Of a DNA stretch of 64,000 nt, positions 13,001-22,053 are shown piece after piece (position 1 is the stretch's first letter; the number at the start of each line of letters is the position of its first letter). This DNA comes from Undaria pinnatifida. Taxonomy: Eukaryota > Sar > Phaeophyceae > Laminariales > Alariaceae. The stretch covers positions 12,841,218-12,905,217 of the forward strand of contig JABAKD010000022.1 of NCBI GenBank assembly GCA_012845835.1, in the 5' to 3' direction. The position numbers were made by a program, and so were the translations under genes. The notes below the pieces were generated by a model, which saw only the letters and a list, made by a program, of their open reading frames with translations, was not told where the DNA came from and did no database searches.

Positions 13001-16000
13001 ACGAAATACGTAGCTCACTTTGACTGCAGCAGCTGGAAGTGTTTGGTTGATCGCGCTTGTGGGGATACCAAGTGGATACCGCACGGGACGGTGCTGGCAG
13101 GCTGGTAAAAAAGTTTAATGGGGCAATACGCTTGCATGCATTACCTTCGTCGCTGTCAGTCATGTCCACCTATTATTATAGTCGAATACCAGGGGGGGTT
13201 CTTAAGATACGGCCTCGAAAGGCCTGTAGGTATCCGAATTTGAGATCATTTGGATGGGTTTCGTATGATAAGGTTGGCGGTTTATATTCGGGGAAGTTAG
13301 GAATTGGATCGGAGGCACGCGCCTCCGATCTCAGAAGCTATCCCGGGCTCTGGTGGAAACGAATAAAGCTACATCTCTACGAAGGAACGAAAGTGAGCAC
13401 TCTCCGAGGACCTGCTCAATTGGCAGACCTGCAGGGGGCACTCAGTGTCCCCCACCTTTAATTTAACATGTGGCGTCGACGGCAGGACAGAACCTGCGCG
13501 TGAAATCACAATGGGTTTCCAATCGGGTAAAACGCCGCTATCTGAGGCGCAGGGCTGTCGTCTTTTTGTCATTGTTCAATTTCGTCCTGCCGACGCCCCC
13601 CTCAGTCCAGAGCCGAGAGGCGACCAGTGTACGGGTCTGTGTGTCTTCTTTTATGTTTTTTGTGTTGTATTTGTTCTGCTTTGTTTTTTTTTTTCGTCTA
13701 AACACTTCCTCCCCTAGCGGGGCTGTAGGTGCTGACACCTTCAATCCCGGATATTCGTCGTTTCCTCGTCTAACCCCCCGCCTTGCCGATGGCCCGCGGG
13801 AGGTTTTTCGCATGACTTCTCCCTTGTGTTAGCGCCTGTGTTCCCCTCCATATCGACGAGGGCTCGCCTCGCCATAGTACCTTTTCTGTGGTTGGTTTAC
13901 CGTAAAGCCTTTCCTGCCCCCCCCGCCACACCGGCGGCATGCGGCAGGTTTTTGATGGGTGACTATTGCCTTGCTGTAGGGTCTGCTTTTCTTTCTACTA
14001 CTGCTTTTCTTCGCGTGTTCCTGGCTCCATAGCCAGACGGTTAGAGGTGTGGGAGTGGGGTTTGAGGAGCCGCATCTTCGACTCATGGTCTAGTTCGTAT
14101 AACCGGAGTTTCCCCGAATCTCCCATATTTCTGCATATGCGACTCATCAGGGTGGGCTAGTGTTAAGATACGGCCTCGAAAGGCCTGTAGGTATCCGAAT
14201 TTGAGATCATTTGGATAGGTTTTGTATGATAAGCTTGGCGGTTTATATTCGGGGAAGTTAGGAATTGGATCGGAGGCACGCGCCTCCGGTCTCAGAAGCT
14301 ATCCCGGGCTCTGGTGGAAACGAATAAAGCTACATCTCTACGAAGGAACGAAAGTGAGTACTCTCCGAGGACCTGCTCAATTGGCAGACCTGCAGGGGGC
14401 ACTCAGTGTCCCCCACTTTTAATTTAACAGGGTGTTGCACTCCATTTATTTAGATTATCATTTGACGAGCGAACGCGAAGTTCTAATAAGCATTGCCTCT
14501 TAATTTGTTTAAAAAGTTAATTCAGCATCACAATACTCGTGTTACTGTAGTAGACTGTGTAACTAGTCTATATGTCTCGCGGAACGAGAGGCCTTGGCAC
14601 CGGCTCGGGATTGTCGGCAATGCACACCAAGCCAAGGCCACGACTCATTTGTGTACTCATTTGATGGCCGGTTTGCAATGTACCCAAGGCGCTTCCCTCA
14701 GGAAGAAAAAGTACGACAAATTATGTGAAGTGGACAAAAGTCCACGATTGATGCTAGGTGCAAACTGGCGACTTTGATAACGCCAAGAGTCCCGCCACCA
14801 TGCTCCAGGAAAACAGCCGGGACGCCACAACATGCGTTTGAGTATGCCGCATGCGCCTGATATCGTGCTTCGAGTACTCGCGATGTATATCTGTTTCGAA
14901 GTTATAACTACATATCGGCGCGGAAACTGGGTGTGCAGGATGTCGATGGGTGGGAAAAGAAGTTTTGTTAAGAAACACATACATAGCAGGGAGGAGAAAC
15001 ATGTGGTTGAGGTGGCAGCCAAAAGACAAGTGCTTTAATTCACGTCAGTCACCCCTTACGCTCCAACCTAAAATACTTGTATTACGTATAGACCACGGTT
15101 CGTCACAGGGCTGAGCGCCAGCGGTACTGGGGAAAGAACAACTTCGCTGTCGATGGCTTACTATCACGTGTTCATTGAAAGAACAAAAACAGAGGGAAAC
15201 AGGGCACGAAAAATACTCGTGCGTACATGGCTCTCGGCAAGACACGTAGTACTTGCTCTTGTCTGCTGGTTGCGTTGTTGCACTCTGCTGTCTGGTCGAC
15301 AAAAAGTACTGTTGTTGTATGTGATTTGCTGATATTGTATGTGCAGGGCCGGTTGCAGGCTGTTCTGCTGTGCTTGCGATACGTAGATGCTGGGTGCCGT
15401 GGCTATCCGAGCTCAGTCTGTGCCTTCACTTCGTGGTGTGCGCAGAAGAAGCAGGTTCCAAAACAAGAAGGAAAAGATGCTAAAAGAGGGAGGGAAAACA
15501 TTTCAGTGCAGGATTCGGTCCGGACAAAACATTGTTCTCATCGGCAATTAAGCCCTGAGAGTGGGCTGAAAGGCCAGAGAATTTCCGAGAGCTACCACCG
15601 AAGGGACCGAAGTTATATAACTTGTGAATATATTACACGTATGATACGCGATCTTTGTATAGACTATAGACTAGTCTATGATTCACGATATTTGTATGAT
15701 ACGATACGCGATCTTCGTAAAACTGAAAAGTGATGCTAGGTGCTCTGTATCCATGTAGCTATGGAGGTGTTGAACTTTTTTTTTCTCGTCCGCCGTTTCG
15801 TAAAAACCCAACGGGAACCGGAAACTTGAATACCAACAGCAGCCGACATTCACCCGAAACGCTCGGCGATTTTATTTCACAAAAGCTGAACCACTGCCAG
15901 CGTGACAACAGCGTGTAGCCTATACCCGATGTCTAGAGCTACATGCTCGTATCTTAGCTCTGTGGAAAGGCGAAATACCCGAGCGAAGTATTTTAATCGC

Positions 16001-18087
16001 TGTTCCGAGTGTATCTGGTATATATCTACTGAAGGCAGCTGGGGTTTGATCCACGAGAGAAAGAGAAGTATACCTGGTTAGTCCATCAGACGTGTACTTG
16101 TACCCTCGTACTGCAGTCTACGAGTAGACTGTATGAGCACCATTTACATTCGTAGACGATACACACGAACACGGTACTGTGCGATTGATACGAGGATACG
16201 GAAACAGTCCACCCCATGAACCAGGGTATGAAAGTGGCCATCGACCCCTGAACAACTGTTTGTTGCGTACGGAACACACCGTTATAAGAAACCTACCCTT
16301 GGCCAGTATATATATTGGTTTCTTAGTATATAATATCAGGTATGCATCATATGAGGCAGGTAGGTATGATGCGACAACGAAGAATGCACCTGAAAAGCGG
16401 AGTATGGCGATAGTAGGCGTCGACACCAACAGGTGCGCACGTTTAAATGTAATTACTACGATGACGACGATTACGGCATTATCATAGCCACACGACGCAG
16501 CATGGGACGCTCGGATAGAGGGGGTGTCCGTGCTGTAACGGAAGGGGCTACACGGTAAATTTTGAGTATACAAGTATACGATACTTGTGCGGCGTGGTGA
16601 CGGTGAGGGTCATCTTGCTGCACACTCTTCTTGCTCGATGCTTGACTGATGCGGCGCACCAACTCGTCGTCTTTTTGGTCGCTAAACATGGGTAAAAAAC
16701 GACAGTCAGTCGGAAAACTCAAGCCGTCACCTACACCGTCCTGGGAGGGAGACACAGATGCATACCGTGATCCTCAAACATGATGAAGACGGCGCAGCTT
16801 CGGAGACATGCCTAGGTAGGTCTCGTCATTTGTGACCACGGCGCTTCTTGTCTCTCTCTAGGGCAAGGAGTCGGCACGGATACTGGATACTGGATGGGTT
16901 AGATGTCGACGGGGAGATATAATGGTTCATGTGAAGAACATCCACAGCAACGCCCACCCTTCCTTGTGGGGGACGCAGATGGATGCCACGATCCTCGAAC
17001 ATGGCGAAGACGGTGAAGCTTCTGAATCATATTCACGCCTCGTAGTTTGTGACCCCAGAGAATGCCTCTCTCAAGCGTGAAGAGTCGGCACAGACCCTAC
17101 TGGTATTGAATAGATGCGCTGGGTGCCGATGGGTACAGTATAACATGAAATGACGGTTTAACGTGCAGAACACACACGCTCGTAGACGGGAACAGCCATG
17201 GGCACCAACAACTGTTGACGTATGAGTAAACGTGTGCCACGGTACCCACGATGACTCAGAACGACTACTATCAATACCGTAAAACGCGCAGGATAACGCA
17301 CTCCCAGGGACGATTTTCGAGGCGGATTTTCTCCACAATGGGCAGAGTGCAAACGCCGAGCGATGGACAGATCTCGACGAGATATCCAAAGCCACCAATA
17401 TTTTCGTTCTGCGTGCCCCCCTTTTCTTGGGAGAAAATCGGCTCTGAGTATCAAAAGGGTTGAAACCGTAATTCCTACCCATGTTCACATCCAGCGCATG
17501 CACCCAGTGTCCGTGCCGACTCCTCGCCTACGAAGAGAGATACACGCTCTGTGGTCATAGGCTACCAAGCAAGACAGAGATGTGCATCCCAGCTGGGTGT
17601 GAGTCTTGAGCTTTACGCCACTGCAGCCTTTTGTTGGTGGATAAATACATACGTGTCGTATAAGACACGCAAGGTACCTCACCCGCTTGGACGAATATCA
17701 GGAACAGCGAGATAAAAATACGTTTATCGCCAACTTCATCAGAAGTCTAATTATTGTAAGAAGAACGTGCAGCAAGCTGCACGTGTACCGCTATGCCGCA
17801 TGCGTGCCGAACAACCTCCTACATTGCTCTTCGGACAAATCACCCCCTACCCTATTCCATCGACCCGTGCGGCTTGGTGTGGCCGATGCCGTAAACAAGC
17901 CACTTTGTGGACCTCGTTTCAAGCTATGTCCCGAAAAGATATCCATACCCACACCCACCTTTGACGGGGACACAGATGTCGTTACCCTGGAACATGACGA
18001 CGCAGATCTTGATGGGGCAACTGCAGCAGCTGCGGAGATCCCAAGAAGCCACGAACACGCCAGTACGAAGGCGCGATGATATCGCAT
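1076..18087 (-). CDS. Secreted von Willebrand factor A (VWA) domain protein, multi-exon
   Basis: Exons in transcription order: 17959-18087, 12163-12255, 11038-11145, 10466-10554, 7148-7240, 4849-5053, about 1897-2040, and a tentative 1076-1262. Exons one to seven join in phase. Exon 1 gives a signal peptide starting MRYHRAFVLACSWLLG and ending in an Ala-rich cleavage region; an in-frame ATG ten codons earlier (18117) is possible. Exon 2 is a short extracellular-looking segment. Exon 3 holds the MIDAS motif DESES after the hydrophobic strand VVDVFIVV. Exon 4 has the strand RVGITEFSW. Exon 5 has the IAATLSDAL helix. Exon 6 has KIMFVVTAG and GIDVYAVGIG. Exon 7 has YVLSLDDFTGL, the usual VWA C-terminal strand. 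The fold is that of a metal-dependent adhesion domain acting outside the cell. In exon 6 the canonical MIDAS Asp (TDG) is Ala (TAG), so metal binding may be weakened. The exon 6 acceptor has a poor pyrimidine tract but is the only in-phase one I found. The gene may continue beyond base 1. Confidence 0.82.
2155..2262 (-). pseudogene. Degenerate upstream copy of VWA exon 7
   Basis: Read on the minus strand this gives LNLDDFTRLDRSF, a clear relative of SLDDFTGLDDNF encoded in the real exon at 1897-2040. The DNA similarity begins at the AAAA(G/C)A stretch upstream and decays after the SFS codons. The copy lies about 200 bp upstream of the exon in the same orientation and happens to be in frame with it, which makes a misleading 282-codon open frame across both. 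It ends in unrelated sequence and has no convincing donor. Confidence 0.7.
4201..4476 (-). mobile_element. tRNA-derived SINE, copy 1
   Basis: On the minus strand bases 4476-4396 form a tRNA-like head: a GTGGCGTATCAGGTTATCC stretch resembling an A box and GAGTTCGAGTCCC, a close match to the B box (GGTTCGANTCC). Together these are an internal RNA polymerase III promoter. A tRNA-unrelated body continues to about 4201. A second copy with the same head and body lies at 23848-24140 in the same orientation. The acceptor stem is not complete, so this is not a working tRNA gene. Parts of the tail (GACAAGCCGTGGTCACAGGTGTC) recur alone near 22965-23040 and 28730-28865. Confidence 0.75.
5214..5510 (-). 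pseudogene. Two partial copies of VWA exon 6
   Basis: Minus-strand translation of 5290-5214 gives MNQRTTKTMVVVTDGNGSREHCS, and of 5510-5434 gives MNRRTWKIMLVRADGNDSR. Both match MNRRTAKIMFVVTAGNSNRG of the functional exon at 4849-5053. Each copy covers only the first part of the exon and then diverges. A third trace (GCCGAAGACA...) lies near 5617-5660. The sequence between copies is a degenerate repeat of GGTTCACTTAGTTCAATTT type. All copies lie upstream of the functional exon in the same orientation. Confidence 0.75.
6283..6549. mobile_element. MITE family 1, copy at 6.3 kb
   Basis: Imperfect terminal inverted repeats: ACGCGTGCTACGGTAGAGG at the left end and its near reverse complement, CCTCTGTCGTAGCACGCGT, at the right end. 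The interior has a poly-T run and a conserved segment (GTACCTAGGCCATGGGATT) shared with the other copies in the window. It has no coding capacity. The small size and intact inverted ends fit a non-autonomous DNA transposon. It lies in a VWA intron. Confidence 0.75.
7265..7375 (-). pseudogene. Two degenerate copies of the VWA exon 5 acceptor edge
   Basis: The real edge at about 7210-7250 reads GATGTGGTACGAGTTAGG, then CGTACTTTGACCTGGGAGG. Two degenerate versions follow directly. One spans about 7265-7312 (GATGTGACATGGG ... CGTACTTAGACCTAAGATG). The other spans about 7325-7375 (GAAATGGTACGAGTT ... CGTAGGCCTGAGGGG). Both preserve the order exon, then splice site, then intron. Confidence 0.6.
8893..10400. 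repeat. Degenerate tandem repeat, unit about 300 bp
   Basis: A segment of the form GCACAGGATG(N)ACAGGACGGTCAG...CAATCGGCTTGAGCTTGCACTC recurs near 8930-9000, 9268-9340, 9538-9610, 9885-9960 and, weakly, 10350-10400. Spacing is about 270-350 bp and all copies have the same orientation. The array lies in the VWA intron downstream of exon 4, whose donor is at 10465. I see no coding capacity. Confidence 0.6.
11272..11860 (-). pseudogene. Three degenerate copies of VWA exon 3
   Basis: Minus-strand copies of the MIDAS exon start GTTGTGGATGTTTTCATCGT occur at about 11360-11272, 11570-11488 and 11857-11806. They translate to DVFVVLDEYESVGR, DVFIVLHKSEPAGK and DVFIALHKS followed by a stop. The second and third keep an upstream CCAG|GTTTTGG that could act as a splice acceptor, but the reading frames are damaged. 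All lie upstream of the functional exon at 11038-11145. Confidence 0.75.
11526..12100. repeat. Tandem duplication, unit about 286 bp
   Basis: About 11526-11811 and about 11812-12100 are direct copies. They share long stretches, such as the segment running from CATCCAAAACCTGGCACAG to AGTCCCGAAGGGGTTACATC. Each unit begins with the degenerate copy of the VWA MIDAS exon edge, so a relic of the exon boundary has itself been duplicated together with intron sequence. Confidence 0.8.
13146..13172 (-). pseudogene. Degenerate copy of VWA exon 2 acceptor edge
   Basis: The minus strand reads AGGTGGACATGACTGACAGCGA, against AGGTGGACATGTCTGACCGCGA at the start of the functional exon (12255 downward). It encodes VDMTDSD versus VDMSDRD. 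It lies about 900 bp upstream of the exon in the same orientation, just outside the TRIM element. Short, but the match is clear. Confidence 0.5.
13200..14429. mobile_element. TRIM (terminal-repeat retrotransposon in miniature)
   Basis: Two direct terminal repeats of about 269 bp (13200-13468 and 14161-14429) enclose about 690 bp with no gag or pol coding. The repeats differ at only a few positions. The right repeat begins TGTTAAG and both end in TTTAACA. A purine-rich GGGTGGGCTAG lies directly before the right repeat, as a polypurine tract would. TGTGGCGTCGACGGCAGG follows the left repeat where a primer-binding site is expected. A 4-bp GGGT flanks both ends and may be a target-site duplication. 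Each LTR contains the palindrome CGGAGGCACGCGCCTCCG (one base changed in the right copy). The small LTRs and empty interior identify a non-autonomous TRIM. It sits in VWA intron 1. Confidence 0.88.
16735..17025 (-). pseudogene. Two copies of the VWA signal-exon donor edge
   Basis: The plus-strand text around the real donor (17945-18020) reads CCCACCTTTGACGGGGACACAGATG...GGAACATGACGACGCAGATC. Two relatives lie downstream within intron 1: about 16735-16800 (GGGAGGGAGACACAGATGC...CAAACATGATGAAGACGGCG) and about 16955-17025 (TGTGGGGGACGCAGATGG...CGAACATGGCGAAGACGG). They sit in a tandem unit of about 195-205 bp covering about 16740-17130, with relatives of the rest of the unit near 17500. Confidence 0.6.
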
Positions 18088-18117
18088 TGTCCTCGATGCC
18101 CTGTGCCCTGCCGTCAC

Positions 18118-21100
18118 GCAGCCACGCTCGTCTACGTTTCTTTCAGGCCAACATGTGTGTACGGGTACCTCGTGCTGCCGGTATGTTTATGCACCGGCAT
18201 GTAGGTAGACTAGTCTATATGGAGTGTGTGTATGATGATAAGCCCGCGATTACTCCAGTTGTCTAGGCCGCTATGCCCGAGGTTTAAAAACAGTTCATGG
18301 GCTATAACCACGTATACCTCCGTATCTCTTGGACCGAACCTCGGATACCTCCAGTGGATAGAGGCACCACCACGGACACGACTCAGATATTTCGCTCTAC
18401 AGGCGGAGCTGGGAGTGAGTGTGGCCGAGGTGTGGCAGCAATAATAGCCGTAGATATCGGCTACACGATATTGCCATGCTGACAATGTTTGTTGCAGCTT
18501 TGCCGAAACGTAACCGCCAGGCGTTTCACGTTCCTTTCGGGCATTGCTGTCAACGGTGTGCGCTGCATGTGTATTCCCGGTTCCCGTATGGTTTTTAAGA
18601 AACGGCAGTAGTTGGTAAAAAACAGAATGTAATGTATAGTCTAGTCTATACCGGGGAAAAATCGCGCATCTTTACAGATCGAGGATCCACAGATCGAGCC
18701 CCGTATCATACCACTCTCAGCGGAAATGTAAGGACCGTGTGGTGTTCGTATTAATACCCCCACGGTCCCCAACCACCAGACGTTTTGTGTTTCTGCGGCT
18801 GCTGTCGACTGAGCTTTGTTGTACGACGCGGCTTATAGTATCCTGTTTGGTTTTCAAGAAACAGCGTTTGGAAAAAAATAAGATCCAGATCCGGTGATCG
18901 CGTATCATGCCCGGTATTATACAAAAAGATTGCATTTTCATACTAACAATAATATCGAAAATCATGCTAAGATCGCCAATCAAAGATCGCGTGTGCCGTA
19001 CGTACAAACTTTCGATATTCTGGTCTTCTTCGCGAGGCACCTGTGAAAGGTTTGGAGTCTTTCTTCCTTGCACTATCATACCCAGGTAGTACACTCATAA
19101 CCTAACCTCCGGGTCGCGCAATATGTTTGACGCGCGTGATATGATAGAGTTATAATAATAGCGCTTTTAGGCCAAAATGCTTACCAGCCTCAACCGAGGG
19201 ACACCCCAACGTCTTTGTGACACAAGTTTTAATTTGCACCATTTTCCTTAAGACACGTATCAGGTAATGAATAAAACAACGGATGTCATAGTTCGTCGGG
19301 TTGAACTTTGGTTTGCTTTCCTGAAGAAACGAAAATGTGTGGGGTGATGAGCTCTTGAAGACTTCACGTGAGAAGCTCCGGAAAAAAATAGGTGCGTCTA
19401 TACCGTACCCACGAAGCAGGGATCGTGCGCCTTTGTGACGCGCCTGTGCTTAGACCTTCGACCGGATTATTAATGCCTGCGTCAAAGCATTGGTGGAGGT
19501 TTTTTGTGAACACATTCATTCTTAGTTATGGATGTGATTTAATATAATAAATAAATGTATTCGTTGGATTGATTATTTTGGCGTTTTTGCTTTGTTGTGG
19601 TCTGGTTTTTCGTTTTTTTTCACCATGTGATGTATGTTGTTTTGCACTTGACACTGTACATTGTCGGGTGGCAACTAATGAAGAAATAAAAAGAAAACAA
19701 CGTTATATATTTATTATAATAGTAGTAATTTCTATCATCAGGCATGTGTGCGACAAAAGAGAAAAAATGGTATGACTAGAATTTCACCCGTCTTTGGAAA
19801 CAAACCACTTGGAAACAGGGTAGGAAGATTGGTGCTGGCGTAGAAGCATTTTAAGGCTGTCGAATCCTCCTGCAGGTAGCACACGGAATTTAGCGAACGG
19901 AAAAAAAATTGAGAGGACAAACGTAAATAACAACACGGAGCAAGTGGAGAAGAGGGACGGATAGAATATAACCGTACCCAGCGATCTATCTGCAATTATC
20001 CAGTACCAGGTATGTGTCAACGTGAAGAAAAACCCATTGGCAGCACCTCAACCTCTGCTGCTGGTATTCCAAAGAAAGCGGGCTGAAAAAGACCCGGGCA
20101 GTCAGACCTGACCATAACATTATCTTGAGAGGTTTTCACTATTTCGCCGAGCAATTTCGCAAAGCCACCTGCGCCCCCCCCCCCCCCCCCCCTCCCCGCC
20201 TCCCCAAGACTACACCAGCAAAATTACCTCCCGGCTAGTAAAGAAGGACTTCGTTAGCGTTAGATAGAGGCGCAATCCGGTAAACAGAAAACGCGAATTT
20301 TGCATCTCCTAGAAACGCCTCACTTACTGAAACAACCCTCTCTTTTTCGCTCGCACGCACTGGAATCTGAAACTTACTGCGCCTCATAAAGCTCGCATTC
20401 CCTTGAAAAAAAGTGTTGGTTTCGTATTTAGTTATTCCGTGCTCGCACATACTGAAGCCCGACACCTAATTAATGTGCCCCATAAAACTCGCCTTCATCC
20501 CGAAGCGAAACAGAACTCGCATTCCCTTAAAAACACCGTTTTTTTCGTCTTTATTCCGAAGCGACTGCGAGTTTCTACGTAGTCTACACCAGCGCCATAA
20601 CCAAGGTAGGGACCCCTTTTAGAGCGAGATCGCTGACGCCAAAAAACGGTATACCTTTTGAACAACCAGACGTGGGCTACGATAATAGAGGTATTAGGGC
20701 ATACCACTTTTCGGCCAACATATTTTGTGAATAACGGGGACTCCTTAACCCATCCTGACCCAAAATCGTGGGAATGTCACCATTCTTTAGCGCAAAATGG
20801 TTTTTGTTTCGCGTACCTAGGCCACGGACACGGGTTTTGTTGATCAGATTGCCCTTTCGGTTGGCTCGAAATCAATTTCGGGACTGTGGGGCATATAGAG
20901 CTCCTCATATCATGATAGCAGGGGAGTCTTACAAAAAAAATGCTGCACCTCGACAGTAGCATGCTGCGTCAATGTGTCAATACGGCTGTCGCCGCCGACC
21001 ACCAACGCACACATGATGATAGTTGACGACACGCACACACATATCTGGCTGCCCGGGTTCCTAGCGAAGGGTGTAACGACTCTTGCTGCCAACATCCAGG

Positions 21101-22053
21101 GGCAGTGCACCGATGGCCAGTGGATCCCTTAAACGTATTATTGGTGCCATGAAAACGAGCGTGCGCACAGCACCAGAAAAGCTGCGTGGTGGATAGTTGT
21201 CGTCCGCATAGCACCCTCGTTTATTACGCCGTTTAGAACTGATGCGCGGTGCTTGAAACCGAGTAGATCCCAACCTCTTAGAAACCGAGCAGACCTCAAC
21301 CTCTAAAGGCGATTAACGGTGGCAAGCTGGCACGCGCACAAGGCCAGCGAAAAAAGCCCTTCAAGGGTTAGGAACAAGAGTCTCAGCGGAGAAAAAATCT
21401 TGACTTCGGTGGCTTGCTTGGGTGTGGAATGTATCGTCTCTCTCGTAATAGGTGAAAACTAATTAATCTGTTCACCCTCACACTAGTACTACCTATATCT
21501 TCACAAAATTGCCCACAATTCTGGCTTCATATCTTACCAGCAGAAACATGGTCTAGGCGGCATACAGCACAATAAAAAAACAAGGCGACGGATCGACGCT
21601 AAAACACAGCAAAATTACGCGGCACAGCATATTAGAATGTATCGATCCTTTCGATTGTCGCCGCCCGCATCCTGCAGTTCATGTCACCGAAACAAGAAAT
21701 AGGAAAACCGCGGCTGGGTTATTATTCAGGAGCGGGCGCGTCCTACTTGAAACTTCAGAATAAAGGCTCCCGGATTGCTGACGTTTCCGTTAATCGCAGC
21801 ATTTTCTTCTCATTAGCAGCCCCCATACACCATCGCCATAGTAGGGATCCCTCCCCCAGTAAGGCGGTGGTGGGGTATAGAGGGCAATATGACCGCCTTA
21901 TAGAAGGAAGTCGCCTTATTCTTTCTGGGTTATGAGTGTAATTCCCTATTAATAGTCGCGCCAAGCGATTTTGACCGCCTTATATCGGGATACCGCCTTA
22001 TATAGGGACACCGCACTATTGGGTGTTTCGGCCTTTCAATGCTCCCCTTGACC
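18118..22053. other. Intergenic region between VWA and photolyase genes
   Basis: I see no gene in these 3.9 kb. The region holds the upstream flank, and presumably the promoter, of the minus-strand VWA gene, a poly-C run at about 20168-20191, and one MITE (20630-20970). The palindrome AGACTAGTCT and the related TAGTCTAGTCTA occur near 18208 and 18637, and again near 15663. The longest open frames lack family motifs or splice-consistent borders. Confidence 0.6.
20630..20970. mobile_element. MITE family 1, copy at 20.8 kb
   Basis: The left end carries CGGTATACCTTTT; the right end carries GCTGCACCTCGACAGTAGCATGC, a decayed version of the family terminal repeat. The interior has the shared segments TTAACCCATCCTGACCCAAAATCGT and GCGTACCTAGGCCACGG. 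The left end is degraded, so the boundary is approximate. Confidence 0.55.

Noticed and set aside
13470-13832. Open frames inside the TRIM element
   Set aside because: They are short, compositionally biased (Phe/Val-rich from poly-T) and lack gag/pol motifs; the element is non-autonomous.
13200-14429. Segmental tandem duplication instead of a TRIM
   Set aside because: The purine tract before the right repeat, the TG...CA end of the right repeat, the possible primer-binding site and the 4-bp flanking match favour an LTR element.
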